A program made the translations under genes and the position numbers. Below the pieces are notes generated by a model, which worked only from the letters and a program-made list of their open reading frames with translations, was not told the DNA's origin and searched no databases. 54,719 nucleotides of DNA from a bacterium (GTDB lineage: Bacteria; Vulcanimicrobiota; Xenobia; Xenobiales; JADMJV01), in NCBI GenBank assembly GCA_018780265.1, contig JADMJV010000079.1, forward strand, positions 1 through 54,719, written 5' to 3'. How positions within the stretch are numbered: the first letter of the stretch is position 1; each line of letters starts with the position of its first letter. This document shows, piece by piece, positions 8,922 to 15,659 of the stretch.

Positions 8922-9983
8922 TTAGAACATCGACGTTTGGAGGGATTTCCAATCGACTTCAAGCGGAAGGGTGGGAAAGTTGGGGTCTACCTGGCTCAGG
9001 TCGAGTTGGACTCCGCCGGGGCGCGAGGCGCCGGGCAAGGGTTGTTCCAGAATCTGGCCAACTTTTTGATAGACTTCGGCTTCGCTGACGATTTGTAAGT
9101 GGTTGTAGCGAAACATTTGAAAGTCGCGGTAGTCGGGGTGGCCGGCCGGGAGCCCGTTGTCACCGGCCACAAACATGGGTGTCTCGGGCAGGCCGGCGCG
9201 GCCCACGGCCACCATGCCGTCACCGCTGGTGGCCCCTTTCCAGTTTTTGTCGGGGGTGGGTAGACCGATGCCGGTGATGATGGTGGCCGAATGGAGGCGC
9301 TGCTTGTCTTGGGACCAGCTTTGATTGAGGCCCTCGACGTAGTCGCCCCCCAGTCGCAAAGCTTGCAGTGCGTCGTCCTGGGGATATCGGTCCACGCCGA
9401 CTTTGCCCAGATGGACCAGCAGATTGGCCCCAAAGGCGCCCTGGTTGGGCGGCGCGATCATAATCAGGTTGGCCATGGTGTCTTCACCGTCTTGCAGGGC
9501 CTGGCGGGCCTGAAAGGCACCCATGCTGTGGGTTACCACGTCGATTTTTGTCTGGCCGGTGGCTCCACGGATTTTGGAAAGAGCCTCCTGCACTTCCTGG
9601 CCGGTTTGGGCAGGTGAGGCCAGATTGTTGGAGAGGTTGAGCACATAAACTTTGCCTTCGTAAGGCTGGTCCATCTGGCGCGCGTAGAAGTCGATGTCCT
9701 GACCGGGCCGGTAGACGCCGCCATAGTGATTTTCGGGGTTGGAGCAGAGGTAGTTCTTCATGTTGACCCAGGTGTCGGCCTGTTGGGCCAATCCGTGTAC
9801 TAAGAGGACCGGGCGCTGAAGGGTGGGGGCTTTGAGGTCAAGAGCTTGCTCGGGCTTGAGGAGGTGGGGGAGGGGTTCGACGCTTGGACCGAGCTGGTCG
9901 CACAACTCTTGAACGTCCTGGCGAGGGTTGAGGGCGGCCCCGACAGGAGCGGGGGTGAACATGGCGGGAATACCGATCTTCAT
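8922..9983 (-). CDS. Alpha/beta-hydrolase (lipase/esterase-like)
   Basis: 353 aa. The alpha/beta-hydrolase fold is shown by LLVHGLAQQADTW (oxyanion HG, residues 63-64) and the nucleophile elbow THSMG with Ser153, followed by IAPPNQG, typical of triacylglycerol-lipase-like proteins. The acid and His partners should lie in the last third (AGDNGLPAGHPDYRD, RYNHLQIVSEAEVY). There is no clear Sec signal; the first 50 residues are Pro/Ala-rich and probably disordered. Its stop codon TAA overlaps the TTA target duplication of the adjacent insertion. It starts 37 bp from the divergent ATL gene. It is distantly similar in layout to the hydrolase at 21852-22745. Confidence 0.82.
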   Translation of the reverse strand: MKIGIPAMFTPAPVGAALNPRQDVQELCDQLGPSVEPLPHLLKPEQALDLKAPTLQRPVLLVHGLAQQADTWVNMKNYLCSNPENHYGGVYRPGQDIDFYARQMDQPYEGKVYVLNLSNNLASPAQTGQEVQEALSKIRGATGQTKIDVVTHSMGAFQARQALQDGEDTMANLIMIAPPNQGAFGANLLVHLGKVGVDRYPQDDALQALRLGGDYVEGLNQSWSQDKQRLHSATIITGIGLPTPDKNWKGATSGDGMVAVGRAGLPETPMFVAGDNGLPAGHPDYRDFQMFRYNHLQIVSEAEVYQKVGQILEQPLPGASRPGGVQLDLSQVDPNFPTLPLEVDWKSLQTSMF

Positions 9984-10020
9984 GACTCTATTTGGCCATG
10001 GCGCGATGAAAAAGCTCTGA

Positions 10021-10323
10021 ATGGACTTTGCCGAGCGGGTTTATGGGATTGTGCGGGCGGTACCGGCCGGTTTTGTAGTGACCTACGGGCAGGTGGCGGC
10101 GCTGGCAGGTTTTCCGCGGCGGGCCCGCCACGTGGGTCAGGCGCTGGGAAAGTGCCCCGCCGATGTGCCCTGGCAGCGAGTGGTGGGAGCGGGCGGCAGT
10201 GTGCGGGTGCAGCCGGCTGAGCGGCAGCTGGAGTTGCTGCGGGCCGAGGGGGTGGTTATCCTGAGCACGCGGGTGGATTTGCGTCGTTTTCAGTGGCGGC
10301 CGGGTCCGCTGGCCTTTGCTTGA
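10021..10323 (+). CDS. Alkyltransferase-like protein (ATL), DNA alkylation damage recognition
   Basis: 100 aa, equivalent to the DNA-binding domain of O6-alkylguanine-DNA alkyltransferase. Family motifs: VPAGFVVTYGQVAALAG, the recognition-helix region RRARHVGQAL, and VPWQRVV where alkyltransferases have PCHRV. The active-site Cys is replaced by Trp51, which defines ATL proteins. These bind O6-alkylguanine without removing the alkyl group and are known to flag the lesion for nucleotide excision repair. The tail (LLRAEGVVI, RRFQWRP) is also family-like. It is divergent from the lipase-like gene with 37 bp between starts. Confidence 0.92.
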   Translation: MDFAERVYGIVRAVPAGFVVTYGQVAALAGFPRRARHVGQALGKCPADVPWQRVVGAGGSVRVQPAERQLELLRAEGVVILSTRVDLRRFQWRPGPLAFA

Positions 10324-10382
10324 GGTGAACACTTGTGGGCGCCATTAAAGGAGGTTGGATTTGGGCTGGAGAATTTTGGGAG

Positions 10383-10751
10383 ATGAACTATCGTGATAAA
10401 CTATCCCAGATGAAGCGAGAGTATCGTCGTGAACTTTCACGACTCGACGAACAGATGGCCGGGCGCGATGTGGTTGTACAGCAACTCTATGCTGATGTTC
10501 AACACCGGTTTGACGTCATCCAACTGCAATTGCGGTCGATCAATGATGAGTTGTCGGCCAATACCGAGGGGATGGGGCGCCTGCACCACGAGCATATGGA
10601 GACGCGGCGAACGTTGCAGGGGCGGGCCCGGCTGATGGAAGAGCGCTTTTCGGGGATGCTCGAATTGGTCGAGGGCGGGTTGGACGAAGAGCTGGCTCAA
10701 ATTTACCAACGCCTGGAAAAGTTGGAGCAGCGCGACTCTCCGGCGGCCTGA
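10383..10751 (+). CDS. Small coiled-coil protein of unknown function
   Basis: 122 aa from ATG 10383, immediately after GGGAG; the frame is open upstream to 10335 but without a better start. The product is highly charged and helical throughout, with heptad patterns (LSQMKREYRRELSRLDEQM; HEHMETRRTLQGRARLMEER; ELAQIYQRLEKLEQR), so a coiled-coil rod is likely. It has no signal, Cys or catalytic motif. It lies directly upstream of the tmRNA gene on the same strand. Confidence 0.7.
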   Translation: MNYRDKLSQMKREYRRELSRLDEQMAGRDVVVQQLYADVQHRFDVIQLQLRSINDELSANTEGMGRLHHEHMETRRTLQGRARLMEERFSGMLELVEGGLDEELAQIYQRLEKLEQRDSPAA

Positions 10752-10807
10752 CGGGACTTTAGGCGCTAGCCAAAGTGATGGAAACTTGTTACACTGTGGA
10801 TTGTCAG

Positions 10808-11164
10808 GGGGGTGACCGGTTTCGACGGGGAGTGATCGGGCCGGGGAGGCGAGCCGAGTCGGCGAAAACTCGTTAAAAAGTCGCAACTTGTTATAAACGC
10901 CAAGAGACAGCCTCAGCTGGCTCTCGCGGCCTAGCGCCGCGCGTCTTAATTCGCTTCGCCGATAGGGCAAGTTAAGGCGCCAATTATATCGGCTGCCTAT
11001 GGAGTGATCGGTCTTCGTTGCTCCGGGGAGAAGTTAGAAGACATGGAAATGACGAATCTCGCCCCAAAGAGGCGCCACTTCCGAGATTAAAGTTGGGGCT
11101 ACGCTCGTAGAATCTTCGGTAGGGTCTTTTCCGGACGCGGGTTCAACTCCCGCCACCTCCACCA
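10808..11164 (+). ncRNA. ssrA: tmRNA (transfer-messenger RNA)
   Basis: 357-nt one-piece tmRNA. The 5' end GGGGGTGACCGGTTTCGACG carries the conserved TTTCGAC, and the 3' end has a T-arm (GCGGGTTCAACTCCCGC) and an encoded CCA. The acceptor stem pairs GGGGGU with ACCUCC, which fixes the 5' base at 10808. After the conserved AGTCGCAA segment, the frame at 10899-10934 gives the tag AKRQPQLALAA and a TAG stop, with the hydrophobic ALAA end recognised by ClpXP-type proteases. The resume codon is inferred from that ending; GCC at 10899 is the best choice, as the frame starting at GCA (10883) runs on without a tag-like end. It rescues stalled ribosomes together with SmpB, which is not in this window. 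Confidence 0.96.
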
Positions 11165-11901
11165 AATGTAGAGCCAGTCGGCAACGACTGGCTCTGTTGC
11201 TTTTCTTCGCGGCGCTGGTACCAGAGACCCAGATCGGTGCGGTCCATGAGAGCCCGTGGTCCTTTGCGCAGGATGGTGAAGACCATGCGCAGCAGTTCGC
11301 GACCGCTGTAGAGACGGACTTTGCGAGCCGAGGTGAGGACGGTGTGGGGGACCACCCGAAACCGCCCGTGAGCCTTGACGGCGTGGGCAAAGGCCAGCTC
11401 TTCACCGGCGTAGAGGCGGCTATCGAAGCCGCCGATTTTCTCGAAAATGTGGCGCTGGCAGTGCAAGAAGCAGCCTCCCGACATGTGGGTAAGCAGGCAG
11501 AATATCCAGGCCGCCCGCTCCACCACCAGGCCGTAGAACGGCACCGGCTTGTCGAAGCGGAAGAGGCCACCCCCGCCGGCGTTGCCTTTGAGCAGGTTGC
11601 GGCAGGCGGCGGCCACGGCGGCCGGGCTGACCTGGGTGTCGGCATCCACAAAAAAGAGCCACTGGCCCTGGCTGGCGGCCGCTCCGCTATTGCGCGTGGC
11701 CGCGATGTGACGATGTTCGACGGGGATGACCCGGGCGCCGCCTTGTTGGGCCAGGGTGGCGGTGAGGTCGGTGCAGGCGTCGGCCGCCACCAGGATTTCA
11801 TAACTGTAGCCCAGCGGTTGGCAGGCCTGGTGAATGGCCGCCAGGCAGGCGCCGATGTGGGCCTGTTCGTTATGGGCGGGGACGATGAAGCTAAGTTGCA
11901 T
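11143..11901 (-). CDS. GT2-family glycosyltransferase
   Basis: 252 aa from ATG 11901. This start is preferred over an upstream frame opening because the family begins with LSFIVPAHNE. GT-A fold motifs: SFIVPAHNEQAHIGACL (nucleotide-sugar binding), EILVAADACTDLT, AATRNSGA, and the DxD-like metal site FVDADTQV; then FEKIGGFDSRLYAGEELAFA, as in polyisoprenyl or cell-surface transferases. There is no membrane anchor. The C-terminal 20 or so residues (Gln/Ser then a Gly run) are read through the tmRNA terminator and the last 22 nt of tmRNA in antisense, so they are unlikely to be under protein-level selection. The start overlaps the VOC gene end by 11 bp, suggesting translational coupling. Confidence 0.88.
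   Translation of the reverse strand: MQLSFIVPAHNEQAHIGACLAAIHQACQPLGYSYEILVAADACTDLTATLAQQGGARVIPVEHRHIAATRNSGAAASQGQWLFFVDADTQVSPAAVAAACRNLLKGNAGGGGLFRFDKPVPFYGLVVERAAWIFCLLTHMSGGCFLHCQRHIFEKIGGFDSRLYAGEELAFAHAVKAHGRFRVVPHTVLTSARKVRLYSGRELLRMVFTILRKGPRALMDRTDLGLWYQRREEKQQSQSLPTGSTFGGGGGS
11170..11207 (+). terminator. Rho-independent terminator of tmRNA
   Basis: A perfect 10-bp stem GAGCCAGTCG / CGACTGGCTC (11171-11180 with 11185-11194) with a GCAA tetraloop is followed by TGTTGCTTTTCTT. It lies 6 nt after the tmRNA CCA end. On the other strand it is also coding sequence for the end of the glycosyltransferase. Confidence 0.88.
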
Positions 11902-12244
11902 CCAGTTTGAAATGCGGATTTTGAATGACGCCCAGGTTATTGCCAAAGGGGTCGGTGACGGTGGCTACCCAGATGCCGCCTCCCACGTCCTTGGGCTCGT
12001 CATGGGCCTGGGCGCCCACTTGCAGCAGCTGCCTCCAGGCCGCCTGGATGTCGGGCACGCCCCAGTAAGTGGAAGCGCCCTGGCCGTCGGGGATGAGCCC
12101 CAGTTCGTAGCCGCCCACGTTAAAGCCCACGTAGAAAGGCTGGTCGAAGTAGGGCGGATAGCCCAGCAGCTGACTAAACCAGGCCTTGGCCGGGTCGAGT
12201 TGGGTGCCGACGTGATAAATGGTGGTGCGCAGTCCTTGTAGCAT
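11891..12244 (-). CDS. VOC-superfamily (glyoxalase-like) protein
   Basis: 117-aa single vicinal-oxygen-chelate unit: LRTTIYHVGTQLDPAKAWFSQ and LLGYPPYFDQPFYVGFN at the front, GVPDIQAAWRQLLQVGA in the middle and VATVTDPFGNNLGVIQNP at the end, the classic beta-alpha-beta-beta-beta pairing seen in glyoxalase, bleomycin-resistance and dioxygenase folds. Metal-ligand assignment is not possible by eye. It is first in a two-gene unit with the glycosyltransferase; the starts of this gene and the exported protein gene at 12305 are 60 bp apart and divergent. Substrate unknown. Confidence 0.85.
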   Translation of the reverse strand: MLQGLRTTIYHVGTQLDPAKAWFSQLLGYPPYFDQPFYVGFNVGGYELGLIPDGQGASTYWGVPDIQAAWRQLLQVGAQAHDEPKDVGGGIWVATVTDPFGNNLGVIQNPHFKLDAT

Positions 12245-12304
12245 GGTGTGTGCTTCGCCGGCGCCGCCAAGGTCCTACCAGAGGGGCAGCGAAATCTGGA
12301 GGTT

Positions 12305-12775
12305 ATGAGAAAAAGCTTGTTTTGCCTGGTGTTGTTGAGCCGGCTGGTGTTTTGTGATCCAGTTTTGGATGAAATGGTCGGGCTGGCCGACGTGGTGTTC
12401 TCGGGGAATGGGACGGTGGAGATGGTGGAGTGGGAGAATTTCACCATGCAGTTGACTCCCGATATGGAGCCGATTGACCTGGCCAGGCTGTTTCAGCCTG
12501 AGTCCAACATGAACGAGGAGCAGCGACAGGGCGCCAAGTTGCTGTTTTTGAAAAGCCAGGCGCTGGCCAATCTGGAACGCGGGGGCAAGACCATGACCCA
12601 ATTTTTGGCGTCGAAGGGTTTTACGGTCTCGATTTATGACCACCAGTTCAATCCTGCCTTGATGTATTCGAAGTCCGGTGAGCCCAGTCGACGCTTTGAT
12701 TTTGTCCGCCGCGAGGGCCAGCTCAAGTTGGCGCGGGTCAGCTTGCAGCCGGCCGGCAGCGGTTTGGCGCCTTGA
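12305..12775 (+). CDS. Exported protein of unknown function
   Basis: 156 aa from ATG 12305, with GGAGG just upstream. The first 17 residues (MRKSLFCLVLLSRLVFC) look like a Sec signal or short anchor. The rest is soluble, with a central helical stretch (NMNEEQRQGAKLLFLKSQAL) and a C-terminal beta segment (GFTVSIYDHQFNPAL). No family was recognised. The following kinase gene is 55 bp downstream on the same strand, so it may be co-transcribed. Confidence 0.65.
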   Translation: MRKSLFCLVLLSRLVFCDPVLDEMVGLADVVFSGNGTVEMVEWENFTMQLTPDMEPIDLARLFQPESNMNEEQRQGAKLLFLKSQALANLERGGKTMTQFLASKGFTVSIYDHQFNPALMYSKSGEPSRRFDFVRREGQLKLARVSLQPAGSGLAP

Positions 12776-12830
12776 ATTCTTCTCCGTAATCATAAGGGAT
12801 CGCTGGGGAGGGGACGAAAACAGACCGATC

Positions 12831-13745
12831 ATGGACTATCCTGATTTGCCAGGTTATGAGATTACCAGCGTGCTGGGCCAGGGGGCCATGGGCTGCGTCT
12901 ATCGCGGACGCCATCGCGAGGATGGCCAGGAAGTGGCCATCAAGACTCTGTTGGTGGACGACCCGTCCATGCAGCGCGCGCTGGCCAACGAGTGGGAAGT
13001 GCTGTGCCGGGTAGAGCATGAGTACCTGGTCAATGAGCGCGAAATCATTGAAAGCAACGACCACGTCTATCTGGTGATGGAGTTTGTCGACAGTGTGCCG
13101 CTGTCCACCTGGATTGATACCCATTCGCGCCAGCAGCGCATGGAATTGGGCGGCCCCATCCTGGACAAGATGTGTCAGGTGCTGCAATACCTGCATAGCC
13201 AGGACCCCCAGGTGATTGTGCGCGATTTGAAGCCCGACAATGTGTTGGTGCTGCCCAATGGGGATATCAAGTTGATCGACTTTGGGATTGCCCGGGCGCT
13301 GGTGGGCGATTCTAAGACCGAAGTGGCCTTGAAAGGCTTTGCCAGTGCGGCCTACGCTCCGTTGGAGCAGTATTCGGCGCAGTCTACCACTTCGGCGGCT
13401 TCTGACGTGTATTCTCTGGGGGCTACCGCCTATCATTTGATCAGTGGTAACCTCCCGGAGCCGGCCATTGATATGCTGACGCACGGGCATCAGCCCGAGA
13501 AGATGCTGCTGGATATGGGCGTCGAGCCGGTCTGGGCGGCGCTGGTGGGCGCCGCCATGAGGCCCAAAGCGCCGCAGCGAATCAGCCTGGACGATTTTCG
13601 CCAACGCATTCCGGGAATGCGCAAGTCGGAGAAGTTGGCCACGCCCACGCCGCCCCAGGCCGACAGCAGCAACACAAAATGGTTGGTGGCGCTGGTGATT
13701 GTGTGCATACTGCTGGCCATTGTGATGTTGATCCCTGGCCAATAG
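12831..13745 (+). CDS. Membrane-anchored Ser/Thr protein kinase
   Basis: 304 aa from ATG 12831 behind GGGGAGGGGACG. Kinase domain 8-265: Gly loop GQGAMG (16-21), Lys38 in AIK, VRDLKPDN with catalytic Asp132, LIDFGIAR with Asp150, APLEQYS in place of APE, and SDVYSLGATAYHL. The only membrane segment is at the very C-terminus (last 24 residues, WLVALVIVCILLAIVML), giving a tail-anchored cytoplasmic kinase with no extracellular sensor. The next gene, a cNMP-type regulator, begins 30 bp downstream; it is a possible partner or target. Confidence 0.93.
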   Translation: MDYPDLPGYEITSVLGQGAMGCVYRGRHREDGQEVAIKTLLVDDPSMQRALANEWEVLCRVEHEYLVNEREIIESNDHVYLVMEFVDSVPLSTWIDTHSRQQRMELGGPILDKMCQVLQYLHSQDPQVIVRDLKPDNVLVLPNGDIKLIDFGIARALVGDSKTEVALKGFASAAYAPLEQYSAQSTTSAASDVYSLGATAYHLISGNLPEPAIDMLTHGHQPEKMLLDMGVEPVWAALVGAAMRPKAPQRISLDDFRQRIPGMRKSEKLATPTPPQADSSNTKWLVALVIVCILLAIVMLIPGQ

Positions 13746-13753
13746 TAAGCAGG

Positions 13754-13773
13754 TTGGATATACTTGGATATAG
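13754..13773 (+). repeat. Two tandem copies of TTGGATATA before the cNMP regulator
   Basis: TTGGATATA occurs at 13754-13762 and again at 13764-13772, a 10-bp period, ending 3 bp before ATG 13776. It is too close to the start for a normal promoter and lacks a Shine-Dalgarno. It could be a protein-binding site for autoregulation by blocking ribosome or polymerase, or part of a leaderless start. Confidence 0.4.
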
Positions 13774-13775
13774 TT

Positions 13776-14624
13776 ATGTCGGATGAGTCTATGTCCACCC
13801 AGGAAGCCGCCGAAGCGCTGGGAGTGAGCCGCAGTACGCTGTTGCGCTGGTTTCGCCAGGGTCGTATCACGGGCGTAGGGAGGGACCGCAACGGCTGGCG
13901 TCAGATCAGTCGTGGCGACGTGGAACGCATTCGGCGTCAACTGGGCGAGCCGCGCACGGCCCCCACCGGTCACGCCAATCTGAAGCTGCGATCGTATCTG
14001 CGCAGTGTGCCTACCTTTCGTGCCCTGCCCGATCAGGTGCTCGACCAGCTGGCCGAGGAGGCCCGTTTTCAGGGGTTTTTGCGGGGGCAACACATTTTTG
14101 TGCCCGGCGATCAGAGCCGGGGGCTGTATATTGTGGTTAAGGGTCGGGTGCGAGTTCACCGCATTTCGCTGGAGGGACGCGAGCAGACGTTGCGGGTGGC
14201 TGTGCCTTTTCAGACGCTGGGCGAGTCGTTGCTGTTTCAGTCCGGTCAGCGCCACTCCAACCACGCGCTGTGTATGGAGAGTTCAACCACTTTGATTTTG
14301 CCTTTGGGACGATTGTTGGCGCTGACGGACGCTTTTCCGGTGCTGGCCCAGGCCTTTTTGCGGGAGTTTTCGCAACGCATTCACGACCTGGAGGAGCGTC
14401 TGGAGGAGACGGCTTTGCTGAGTTTGGAGCAGCGCGTGGCCCGACTGTTGCTGGAGGCCGATTCGATGGGCTTGACCTCAAGTCCGCGCGAGATGGCTGC
14501 CTATCTGGGGGCGGCTCGCGAGAGTGTGAGTCGGGTGCTGTTGCGCTTTGCCAAGGACGGTTTGCTGATCAAGGAGGGGCGTACTTTTGAGATTCTTGAT
14601 CGGGCCGGTCTGAATTTGGTGTGA
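13776..14624 (+). CDS. Cyclic-nucleotide-type regulator with an extra N-terminal MerR/excisionase HTH
   Basis: 282 aa from ATG 13776; ATG 13791 is an alternative. Residues 6-57 are a MerR/excisionase-type helix-turn-helix (STQEAAEALGVSRSTLLRWF, then GWRQISRGDVERIRRQ). Residues 78-190 are a cNMP-binding beta-roll (FRALPDQVLDQLAEEARF, GLYIVVKGRVRVHR, ESLLF), and 215-275 a CRP/FNR winged helix (LSLEQRVARLLLEAD, TSSPREMAAYLGAARESVSRVL). Most CRP-family proteins have only the C-terminal DNA-binding domain, so two are unusual. The cAMP-type phosphate-binding Arg is not obvious, so the ligand is uncertain. It lies 30 bp after the Ser/Thr kinase gene. Confidence 0.88.
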   Translation: MSDESMSTQEAAEALGVSRSTLLRWFRQGRITGVGRDRNGWRQISRGDVERIRRQLGEPRTAPTGHANLKLRSYLRSVPTFRALPDQVLDQLAEEARFQGFLRGQHIFVPGDQSRGLYIVVKGRVRVHRISLEGREQTLRVAVPFQTLGESLLFQSGQRHSNHALCMESSTTLILPLGRLLALTDAFPVLAQAFLREFSQRIHDLEERLEETALLSLEQRVARLLLEADSMGLTSSPREMAAYLGAARESVSRVLLRFAKDGLLIKEGRTFEILDRAGLNLV

Positions 14625-14707
14625 GCGATCTCCGCCTTGAGGTCACGGAATTGCTTTCAACTTGGGGTTAAACTGTGCCCAGTATCATTCCTAGGAGACA
14701 TCAGTAA

Positions 14708-14947
14708 ATGACTCATATTATTGCCGAGCCTTGTGTGGGCGTGAAGGACGCTTCTTGCGTAGAAGTCTGTCCGGTAGACTGTATTCACACGGCCGAAGGC
14801 GCCGACAGCTACTATATCAACCCGGACGAGTGCATCGATTGCGGCGCCTGCGTGCCGGTCTGCCCGGTGGAGGCGATTTTTGCCGAAGAAGACATGCCCG
14901 ACAAGTGGGCCAAATACAAAGAGAGCAACGCTAAGTTCTTTCAATAA
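14708..14947 (+). CDS. fdxA: Ferredoxin, two-cluster (7Fe/8Fe type)
   Basis: 79 aa with a good ribosome binding site (TAGGAGACATCAGTAA before ATG). Cluster II ligands are in the standard CIDCGAC motif (Cys42, 45, 48) plus Cys25 of the first half. Cluster I has Cys9, Cys17, Cys21 and Cys52; the usual CxxC of the first half is replaced by a longer C-x7-C spacing, as in 7Fe (3Fe-4S plus 4Fe-4S) ferredoxins. The C-terminal extension (EEDMPDKWAKYKESNAKFF) is typical of FdxA-like proteins. It is a soluble electron carrier; its partner enzyme is not evident nearby. The end overlaps the convergent propeller gene by 17 bp. Confidence 0.92.
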   Translation: MTHIIAEPCVGVKDASCVEVCPVDCIHTAEGADSYYINPDECIDCGACVPVCPVEAIFAEEDMPDKWAKYKESNAKFFQ

Positions 14948-15659
14948 AGTCGCAAGCGTAGACTCTTTCATCGGGGCCGCTCCACAAGGAGACGGCCTCT
15001 TTCTTTTGGGGGTCCACCAGCCAGAGGTGGTTGATGGCGCTATCTTCTTGCGTGACCAGGATGCCCTGAGGGGTCCAGCAGGGGTAGACCAGGTCGCCCT
15101 CCTGACAGGCGAAGAGGCGCTCGGCCGGTCCACCGGCCAGGGGTTGGCGCAGTAACTGGTGTCTGCGCGTGTAGTAGAGGTGCTCGGGTCCGGGGGAGAA
15201 GCGCCGGGCCGGGGTAGGCCCCTGGCTGATCAGTTTGTCCAGGGGGCCCAGATACAGGTTTTCCAGCGAACTGACGACCCATTGGTCGCTGCCAGGGACG
15301 GGCGCCAGGTGGGTGAGCGAGCTGTCTAGCAGGGTGAGTTGGTCCCCTCGGGCCAGGGCATACGGGCTGTCGTCATCCTGGGATTGCAGCGAGATCAGTT
15401 CTTGGGGAGCGAAGTCAAACTTGAAGGTGGGTCGCCGGGTGAGGGGTGCGCCGTTGCGATAAACTTTGCTGCCTCCGTCGCGGTCGGAGATCCAGTAGGG
15501 CTCGCCTGCAGGCGAGTAGCGCGGTTCGAAATAGCTGTGCTGATGGTCGCGAGCCACAATCAGGAAGGCGTGCAGGTGGGTGCCGTCCAGGTGAGAGTTT
15601 TCCACCCAGAAGGGCCCCTCCAGCTGCGGGCTGAGAGTGCGCTGGAGGAGCAGTTTCAC
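14931..15659 (-). CDS. TolB/PD40-like beta-propeller protein
   Basis: 242 aa from GTG 15659, which overlaps the stop of the carboxyltransferase gene as GTGA; the longer upstream frame is only an overlap with that gene. The product has repeated beta-propeller blades with features of TolB/WD40-like families (FEPRYSPAGEPYWISDRDGG, YPCWTPQGILVTQED, INHLWLVDPQ). There is no signal peptide, so it is probably cytoplasmic. Translational coupling suggests a role linked to the acyl-CoA carboxylase or to peptide/ester turnover, but no catalytic domain is present. Confidence 0.7.
   Translation of the reverse strand: MKLLLQRTLSPQLEGPFWVENSHLDGTHLHAFLIVARDHQHSYFEPRYSPAGEPYWISDRDGGSKVYRNGAPLTRRPTFKFDFAPQELISLQSQDDDSPYALARGDQLTLLDSSLTHLAPVPGSDQWVVSSLENLYLGPLDKLISQGPTPARRFSPGPEHLYYTRRHQLLRQPLAGGPAERLFACQEGDLVYPCWTPQGILVTQEDSAINHLWLVDPQKKEAVSLWSGPDERVYACDFIERT

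Noticed and set aside
12738..14264. 508-codon minus-strand frame
   Set aside because: Covers the Ser/Thr kinase and cNMP regulator genes, both with clear motifs; the translation is Gln/His-rich without a family.
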